Of a stretch of 64,000 nt of DNA, positions 59,379-64,000 are shown one piece after another. The stretch comes from Desulfobaccales bacterium (GTDB lineage Bacteria; Desulfobacterota; Desulfobaccia; Desulfobaccales; 0-14-0-80-60-11): contig JBBFLF010000011.1 in assembly GCA_037481655.1 (NCBI GenBank), positions 35,798-99,797 on the forward strand, written 5' to 3'. The notes beneath the pieces are model-generated. The model had not been told where the DNA came from. It saw only the letters and a program-made list of their open reading frames with translations, and did not search any database. The stretch's first letter is position 1; the number at the start of each line of letters is the position of its first letter. The translations under genes and the position numbers were made by a program.

Positions 59379-60389
59379 ATGTTAAGGAAAGGATGGACAA
59401 TTTTATTGGCCCTGAGTCTGGCCTGGCCCCTGAGCCTGGGGCTGGCGGGGGTGGGCCGCGGGGCGGACAAGCCGGAAGCATGCCCCGCGACGGGCGAAGC
59501 CCAGAAAGGGGAGGCCGCCGGGGGCCAGGAGGGGGAGAAGAAAGAAGGGGATGAATGTCCCTCCACCTTCGGGCCCATCATCACCGATACCGCCATTCCC
59601 ATCGACAAGGGCAGGTTCGCGGTGCAGCCCACCTTCGGGCTGGCCTTTGTCACTCACCGCTTCACCCCAAGCTGGCGCCGGGTCTCGCCGGGCGGGGATT
59701 TCCGCTCCTTCGGCATGGACTGGAAATTCACCTACGGCCTCCTGAACAACCTGGAGGTCTTTGTGGTCCTCCCTTATGTCCACAACTGGGCCAGCCACGT
59801 GGACGCGCCGGGTCCGGGCGGAGAGCGCTCCGCCAACTTCGGCGGCTTGGGAGACATCAACCTCACCTTCAAGTACCGCCTGGTGGAGGAGACCCAGACC
59901 CGGCCCACGGTGACCGCGCTCTTTGCGGTGGATTTCCCCACCGGCCACTATAAAAACCTCAACCCCCGCTTCCTGGGTACGGACGCCATCGGCGGCGGGG
60001 CTTACGTTTTCACTGTGGGCCTCAACCTGCAGAAATATCTCCGGCCGGTGATTCTTTACGGCAACCTGTGGTATTCCATGCAGACCGCCTACACCGACGA
60101 TGCCGGCCGCAACTACCCCCGGGACTTTGTCACCCTCAATCTGGCGGCGGAATACCCCCTGCACAAGAAGTGGGTGGCGCTCCTGGAGCTCACCAGCTTC
60201 TGGGATGCCGGGCGCCTCATCGGTCATCAGGCCAACACTCCGCCCGGAGCCCTGCTCTCAGTGATGCCGGGGATTGAATACATGGCCACGGAGAAGCTCT
60301 CCTTCGCCTTCGGCGTCAACATCGACCTCCTCGGCAAAAACGCCGACGCTGCAGTGACGCCGCTCTTCTCTTTGGTGTATGCTTTCTGA
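59379..60389 (+). CDS. Outer-membrane beta-barrel protein in the nik cluster
   Basis: About 336 residues. A signal peptide (GWTILLALSLAWPLSLGLAG) is followed by a charged linker with two cysteines (EACPATGEAQ, DECPSTFGP) and then alternating strands: GRFAVQPTFGLAFVTHRF, GMDWKFTYGLLNNLEVFVVLPYVHNW, DINLTFKYRLVEE, and a last strand ending SLVYAF with a terminal phenylalanine, the outer-membrane signature. It resembles the transporter-like family near MetA-pathway porins. In this cluster it may let nickel or its carrier through the outer membrane (inference). ATG at 59379 has GGGGGA upstream. Confidence 0.72.
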   Translation: MLRKGWTILLALSLAWPLSLGLAGVGRGADKPEACPATGEAQKGEAAGGQEGEKKEGDECPSTFGPIITDTAIPIDKGRFAVQPTFGLAFVTHRFTPSWRRVSPGGDFRSFGMDWKFTYGLLNNLEVFVVLPYVHNWASHVDAPGPGGERSANFGGLGDINLTFKYRLVEETQTRPTVTALFAVDFPTGHYKNLNPRFLGTDAIGGGAYVFTVGLNLQKYLRPVILYGNLWYSMQTAYTDDAGRNYPRDFVTLNLAAEYPLHKKWVALLELTSFWDAGRLIGHQANTPPGALLSVMPGIEYMATEKLSFAFGVNIDLLGKNADAAVTPLFSLVYAF

Positions 60390-60407
60390 CAAAGGAGGAA
60401 ACGACGG

Positions 60408-60881
60408 ATGAAACGTTTGCACCTGACAGGAGTCTGGCTGGCGGTAGTGGCAATGGGCATGTCATTGGCGGCTCCAGACCTCATGGCCCAGGGACGCGGC
60501 CAGGGTTTCCGGGCCTGCCCCTATGCCCCTTATATGTGCCCGGTGACCGCCACCTGCGTGGCCTTTGAGGAGTCCGGCAAGGTGGTGCGCACCCTCACCG
60601 AATCCCTGGGGCCGGACATGTACCCGGGGATGGCGGTGGAAGTGGAGACCAAGACCCGGGGCAAAGTGCACGTGCATCTGGGGCCGGTGTGGTTCCTGGA
60701 GCGCCAGGAGTTTGAGCTCCGGCCCGGCGACGAGGTGCGCGTCAAGGGCGTGTGCGAAAAACCCACAGCAGGCAAGGGCCATCAGGCGGTCGTGGCCTAT
60801 GAACTGACCAAAGGGGACTTTGTCCTGCTTCTTCGTGATTCACAAGGGCGCCCCTACTGGGAGGCCTGGCGGAAAAAGTGA
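60408..60881 (+). CDS. Exported small protein, possibly OB-fold-like, in the nik cluster
   Basis: A 157-residue protein with a signal peptide (WLAVVAMGMSLAAPDLMA). The mature part has a short cysteine-containing start (ACPYAPYMCPVTATC, three cysteines) and a beta barrel-like pattern: MAVEVETKTRGKVHVHLGPVWFLERQEFELRPGDEVRVKGVCE. The G-x-x-h-h-V-H-L-G-P and LRPGDEVRVKG patterns recall bacterial OB-fold proteins of the YgiW/DUF family. Its histidines and cysteines could bind metal. Function unknown; the location suggests a periplasmic role in nickel handling. Confidence 0.65.
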   Translation: MKRLHLTGVWLAVVAMGMSLAAPDLMAQGRGQGFRACPYAPYMCPVTATCVAFEESGKVVRTLTESLGPDMYPGMAVEVETKTRGKVHVHLGPVWFLERQEFELRPGDEVRVKGVCEKPTAGKGHQAVVAYELTKGDFVLLLRDSQGRPYWEAWRKK

Positions 60882-60994
60882 GCGTCGGGAGGGGACAAAT
60901 CCCCGCTCTCGCCGTGTCACCGGGATAAATGAACCCAAGAACCGGGGCTGTAACGGCAAGGAAGCGCCGTTGCCCCGCCATTTGAGGAGAAGAC

Positions 60995-61780
60995 ATGCGG
61001 CACCTCAGGCTTGCAGGAGTTGTTTGTGCGGCTTTGCTGATATTGCCCCTGGCAGGCACAGCTCAGGCCCACTTCGGCCTCATCCTGCCGGATAAGGCCA
61101 TGGTGACCCAGGAGGACAAGCCGGAGCTGGCCCTCACCCTGGCCTTCTGTCACCCCTTCGAGCAGAAGGGCATGGCCATGGCCAAGCCGGTGAAATTCGG
61201 GGTCAAGGCGGGCAAGGAGAAGACGGACCTGCTCGCCACCCTGAAAGAGACCCAGGTCCTGGGGCAGCCGGCCTGGCAGACCACCTTCGCCCTCAAAAAG
61301 CCGGGCATCTACGCCTTCTACTTTGACCCGCAGCCCTATTGGGAGCCGGCGGAGAACAAGTTCATCATCCACCAGACCAAGACCTACGTGGCCGCCTTCG
61401 GGGCGGAGGAGGGCTGGGACGCCGAGGTGGGCCTGAAGGCCGAGATCATCCCGCTGACCCGGCCCTTCGGCCTCTATGCCGGCAATGTCTTTCAGGGCCA
61501 GGTGAAGTTCAAAGGCAAGCCCCTGCCGGACGCCGACGTGGAGGTGGAGTTCTGGAACGAAGGCGGCAAGGTCAAGGCGCCCAATGACTACTTCGTGGCC
61601 CAGGTGGTGAAGACCGACAAAAACGGCGTCTTCACCTTCTCGCCGCCGGCGGCGGGCTGGTGGGGCTTTGCCGCCCTCACCACTGAAAAGCAGGCCATCC
61701 CCGGCAAGGATGGCAAAAAGCAGGATGCCGAATACGGCGCGGTGCTGTGGGTGCAATTCCACCCCTGGCCGGGGAAGTGA
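60995..61780 (+). CDS. nikK: Periplasmic DUF4198-type protein NikK
   Basis: A 261-residue exported protein. A signal peptide (LAGVVCAALLILPLAGTAQA) precedes HFGLILPDKAMV; the histidine right after the cleavage site is typical of DUF4198/NikK proteins. Later AYAFGAEEGWDAEVGLKAEIIPLTRPFGLYAGNVFQGQVKFKGKPLPDADVEVEFWN and NGVFTFSPPAAGWWGFAAL are characteristic of this family, which is thought to deliver nickel or cobalt to the ECF importer. GGAGAAGAC precedes the ATG. It is the last gene of the cluster. Confidence 0.83.
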   Translation: MRHLRLAGVVCAALLILPLAGTAQAHFGLILPDKAMVTQEDKPELALTLAFCHPFEQKGMAMAKPVKFGVKAGKEKTDLLATLKETQVLGQPAWQTTFALKKPGIYAFYFDPQPYWEPAENKFIIHQTKTYVAAFGAEEGWDAEVGLKAEIIPLTRPFGLYAGNVFQGQVKFKGKPLPDADVEVEFWNEGGKVKAPNDYFVAQVVKTDKNGVFTFSPPAAGWWGFAALTTEKQAIPGKDGKKQDAEYGAVLWVQFHPWPGK

Positions 61781-61789
61781 GGAACGAGA

Positions 61790-61914
61790 GGGGAGGGCCG
61801 GGGGCCTGAAGGCCTCCGGCCAATGTGCAAACCCCCTTCCACTTATCATTTGAGGGGTTGGGGGAGAGGGGGAGGGGGCCGCTGCCACTTGGCCCCCTCT
61901 CCCGCTCTCTGCCA
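61790..61914 (+). repeat. Dispersed GC-rich element, copy 7 (degenerate)
   Basis: The first palindrome is decayed (GAGGGCCGGGGGCCTGAAGGCCTCCGG). The second part is TGAGGGGTTGGGGGAGAGGG, with GGGGGCC facing GGCCCCC at the third palindrome. Orientation as in copy 1. It lies between nikK and the Ku gene. Confidence 0.75.
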
Positions 61915-61983
61915 AAGATTGCCAAGGACCGCCGCCTCGGATATAAGGGAAACAGCCACATCATCTCTTTGCCGGGGGCGGCC

Positions 61984-62811
61984 ATGAAAGCCATCTGGAA
62001 GGGCTACCTCAAAGTCAGCCTGGTCACCATCCCCGTCCGCCTCTATCACGCCTTAAGCCCCAAGACCCTGAGCTTTGAGCTCCTGCATCGGGACTGCGGC
62101 ACCAAGATCGTGCAGCAGCGCTACTGCCCCCACTGTCACAAGGTGTTGGCCGCCGAGGAGCTCATCCGGGGCTACCGCTACGGCAAGGATCTCTATGTCA
62201 CCGTCACCGACGAGGATCTGGAGCGGGCCAAGGCCGCGGCCAGCGACGTCATGGAGATCCTGCAGTTCGTGGACGAGCGGGAGATTCACCCCCTCTTTTA
62301 CGCCGACGCCCACTACCTGGTGCCCGACGGCCAAGCCGGCACCGAGGCCTTTGCCCTGCTGCACCGGGCCCTCATCGACGCCAAAAAGGCGGCCCTGGCC
62401 AAAGCGGTGCTCCGCCAGCGCCAGCATCTCTTTGCGGTGCGGCCCTACCAGGGGGCCCTCATCGCCTTCACCCTGCATTATCCCGAGGAGGTGGTGGCGG
62501 TGGAGCGCCTGGAGGAGGCCGGGGAGGTCCTCAAGGTGGCGGTGGACCAGAAAGGCCTGGCCCTGGCCCGCACCCTCATCGAGGCCCTCTCCGGCCCCTT
62601 TGCCCCGGAAAAATACCCGGATGAGTATAGCCACACCCTGATGCAGCTCATCCAGGCCAAGGCCGCGGGGGAGGAATTCAAGGTGGCGCCCAGCCCCGAA
62701 CCCCAGAAGGTCATCAACCTGATGGAGGCCCTGGCCCGCAGTGTGGCCCAGGCCGCGCCCCAGGCCAAGGCGGCGCCCAAGGCCAAAAAGGCCGGCAAAG
62801 GGGGCGGATGA
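61984..62811 (+). CDS. ku: Ku protein (non-homologous end joining)
   Basis: A 275-residue bacterial Ku. MKAIWKGYLKVSLVTIPVRLYHAL is the typical start; FELLHRDCGTKIVQQRYCPHC with two cysteines, RGYRYGKDLYVTVTDEDLE and VMEILQFVDEREIHPLFY follow. The C-terminus is a short lysine-rich tail (APKAKKAGKGGG) that often contacts DNA and the ligase. It binds broken ends and recruits the ligase encoded next. The start is ATG at 61984. Confidence 0.93.
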   Translation: MKAIWKGYLKVSLVTIPVRLYHALSPKTLSFELLHRDCGTKIVQQRYCPHCHKVLAAEELIRGYRYGKDLYVTVTDEDLERAKAAASDVMEILQFVDEREIHPLFYADAHYLVPDGQAGTEAFALLHRALIDAKKAALAKAVLRQRQHLFAVRPYQGALIAFTLHYPEEVVAVERLEEAGEVLKVAVDQKGLALARTLIEALSGPFAPEKYPDEYSHTLMQLIQAKAAGEEFKVAPSPEPQKVINLMEALARSVAQAAPQAKAAPKAKKAGKGGG

Positions 62812-62814
62812 CGG

Positions 62815-62880
62815 GGTGGGAGTGGGGGGTTATAAGGGGCAGGGGCCACTGCTCCCTGACCGCCCGCCCCTTGAAGCTAG
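62815..62880. repeat. Possible degenerate repeat fragment between ku and the ligase gene
   Basis: It has GGGGTTATAAGGGGC and GGGGCCACTGCTCCC parts that look like a decayed element centre plus one palindrome. Similarity is partial. Confidence 0.35.
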
Positions 62881-62915
62881 GTGCCACTATCTCCCGTTAC
62901 GGCACGGAGGCCAGC

Positions 62916-63884
62916 ATGAGCCCTTCCCCCTCCCAGCCCCGGGCCGCCGTTCCCGCCTTCACCGGGCCGGAGATGCTCGCCGCCCGCTTGGCCCCCATGC
63001 TGGCCTATTTCTCGCCCCCCTTTGACTCGCCCCGCCATCTCTTCGAGATCAAATGGGACGGCACCCGCTGCCTCCTCTTCCTGGACAACGGCAAAATCCG
63101 TCTGCAAAACCGCCGCCTGGAGGACATTACCGGCCGCTATCCGGAGCTGACCGGCCTCGCCGCAGACCTCAAGGCCCGCACTGCCATCCTGGACGGGGAG
63201 CTGGTGGTGTTGGAAGACGGGCGGCCCTCCTTTCCCCTGCTGCAGCAGCGGGAGCAGGTGGCCGACCCCCTGAAGATCAGCCTCCTGGCCCGGCGGCTGC
63301 CCGCCACCTACGTGGCCTTCGACCTCCTCTTGCTGGATGACCGGCCCCGTTACCTCCTGCCTTTGGAGGAGCGCCGGGCTTTGCTGGAGGGCTGCCTTCA
63401 GGAATCCCCCCGGCTGGTGCTTTCCCGGGCCGTGCCGGAACATGGCCGGGCCTTTTTTGCCCAGGCGGTGGCCCAGGGCTTTGAGGGCGCCATGGCCAAG
63501 GCCAAGGACAGCCCCTATCTCATCGGCACCCGCTCCCGCTACTGGTTGAAGATCAAACCCCGCCTGACGGAAGAATGCGTCATCATCGGCTATACCATAG
63601 GCAAAGGCGGCCGGGGGGAGAGCTTCGGGGCGCTTTTGGCGGCCAGCCCCGAAGGCGGGCGGCTGGTGTACCGGGGCCGGGTGGGGAGCGGTTTTTCCGA
63701 GGCCCTGCTTCAGGAGCTGACCGGGCGCCTCAAGGCCCTGGAGGTGGAGGCCCCGCCTCTTCCCGGCGTGCGGGTCAGGGGCGCCCGCTGGGTGAGGCCG
63801 GAGCTCCGGGCGCTTATCAGCTACCAGGAGAAGACCGCCGGCGGCCATTTCCGGGCCCCGGTCTTTGTCCGCCTGCTGGATTGA
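62916..63884 (+). CDS. ATP-dependent DNA ligase (LigD ligase-domain type)
   Basis: A 322-residue ATP-dependent ligase. The adenylated lysine is in RHLFEIKWDGTRCLLFLDNG (motif I, KWDG). RTAILDGELVVLEDGRPSF, YVAFDLLLLDDR, QGFEGAMAKAKDSPYLIGTRSRYWLKIKP and the OB domain (TEECVIIGYTIGKGG, RVRGARWVRPELRALISYQEKT) follow. It corresponds to the ligase part of LigD, without polymerase or nuclease domains. With Ku it would rejoin double-strand breaks. ATG at 62916 has GGAGG seven bases upstream. Confidence 0.9.
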   Translation: MSPSPSQPRAAVPAFTGPEMLAARLAPMLAYFSPPFDSPRHLFEIKWDGTRCLLFLDNGKIRLQNRRLEDITGRYPELTGLAADLKARTAILDGELVVLEDGRPSFPLLQQREQVADPLKISLLARRLPATYVAFDLLLLDDRPRYLLPLEERRALLEGCLQESPRLVLSRAVPEHGRAFFAQAVAQGFEGAMAKAKDSPYLIGTRSRYWLKIKPRLTEECVIIGYTIGKGGRGESFGALLAASPEGGRLVYRGRVGSGFSEALLQELTGRLKALEVEAPPLPGVRVRGARWVRPELRALISYQEKTAGGHFRAPVFVRLLD

Positions 63885-63899
63885 AGATAGGTAATGAGA

Positions 63900-64000
63900 G
63901 GTGAGGGAGGGGGCCAGGGGCCGAGGTCCCTGCCCCCTCCCCCACGCCCCCAACCCCATAAAGGGGGTGGGGTGGGGAGTCGGAGGGGAGGGCGGGGGAG
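63900..64000 (-). repeat. Dispersed three-palindrome GC-rich element, copy 8 (cut by window end)
   Basis: The first palindrome (GAGGGGGCCAGGGGCCGAGGTCCCTGCCCCCTC) and the centre CAACCCCATAAAGGGGGTGG are complete; the last module begins (GGAGGGGAGGGCGGGGGAG) and runs off the end. Orientation as in copies 2, 3, 5 and 6. It lies directly after the ligase stop. Confidence 0.85.

Overview
The window is a GC-rich chromosomal segment from a Gram-negative bacterium: it has lipid-anchored and outer-membrane proteins, a type II secretion secretin and a polysaccharide export system. Hopanoid side-chain genes, an ECF nickel importer with NikL and NikK type accessory proteins, an EhaR-like HAD protein, a corrinoid-protein-like domain and a Ku/ligase pair together suggest a deltaproteobacterial lineage (Desulfobacterota). 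That placement is inference from gene content; no rRNA is present to test it.

Layout. 1-1150: the end of mutS, two tRNA genes (Gly-GCC, Cys-GCA) and a tyrosine-recombinase remnant beside tRNA-Cys. 1.15-4.1 kb: a three-gene run of PfkB kinase, PurN-like formyltransferase and HAD protein. 4.3-8.3 kb (minus strand): a YHS protein, then a hopanoid side-chain island (hpnK-like, an unassigned radical SAM gene, hpnJ) interrupted by an inverted pair of 7-bp repeat arrays. 8.6-20.9 kb (minus): a surface polysaccharide locus with two tandem initiating sugar-phosphate transferases, GT9, GT4, Wzy-like polymerase/ligase, GT2, GT39-like, Wzx and Wzz; its centre is noticeably AT-richer than the surroundings. 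21-25.5 kb: a lytic transglycosylase, an SLBB export protein and a lipoprotein. 25.9 kb: a 43-residue membrane protein gene. 26.6-37.5 kb (plus): a type II secretion operon in the order E-F-G-H-I-J-K-L-M-C-D, ending in a clear terminator; its prepilin peptidase lies apart at 44.4 kb.

37.7-56.3 kb is mixed housekeeping: a phosphatase, GlgC, a lone receiver protein, an orphan corrinoid-protein-like domain, secreted proteins, a nuclease-family protein, flavin reductase, an ankyrin lipoprotein, Nudix, a ferritin-like protein, an MBL hydrolase, a prenyl synthase, HIT, PPP phosphatase, a PflA-like radical SAM protein, a UvrD helicase and a PAS histidine kinase. 56.6-61.8 kb (plus) is an ECF nickel transport cluster (NikM, NikL, NikQ, NikO, an outer-membrane protein, a small exported protein, NikK) behind a leader that can fold into competing hairpins. 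62-63.9 kb holds Ku and an ATP-dependent ligase, a minimal end-joining pair.

Two repeat families cut across this layout. One is a roughly 135-bp GC-rich element made of three consecutive palindromes, in intergenic gaps at about 4.1, 29.4, 40.0, 43.3, 50.9, 52.7, 61.8 and 63.9 kb, in both orientations and with half-elements. The other is a family of 7-bp tandem arrays (units like TTGGACT and TTGAACC) at 5.4-5.7 kb and 48.35 kb that run into the start or stop codons of neighbouring genes. These repeats, the radical SAM gene in the hopanoid island and the orphan corrinoid-like domain are the parts least explained by known systems.
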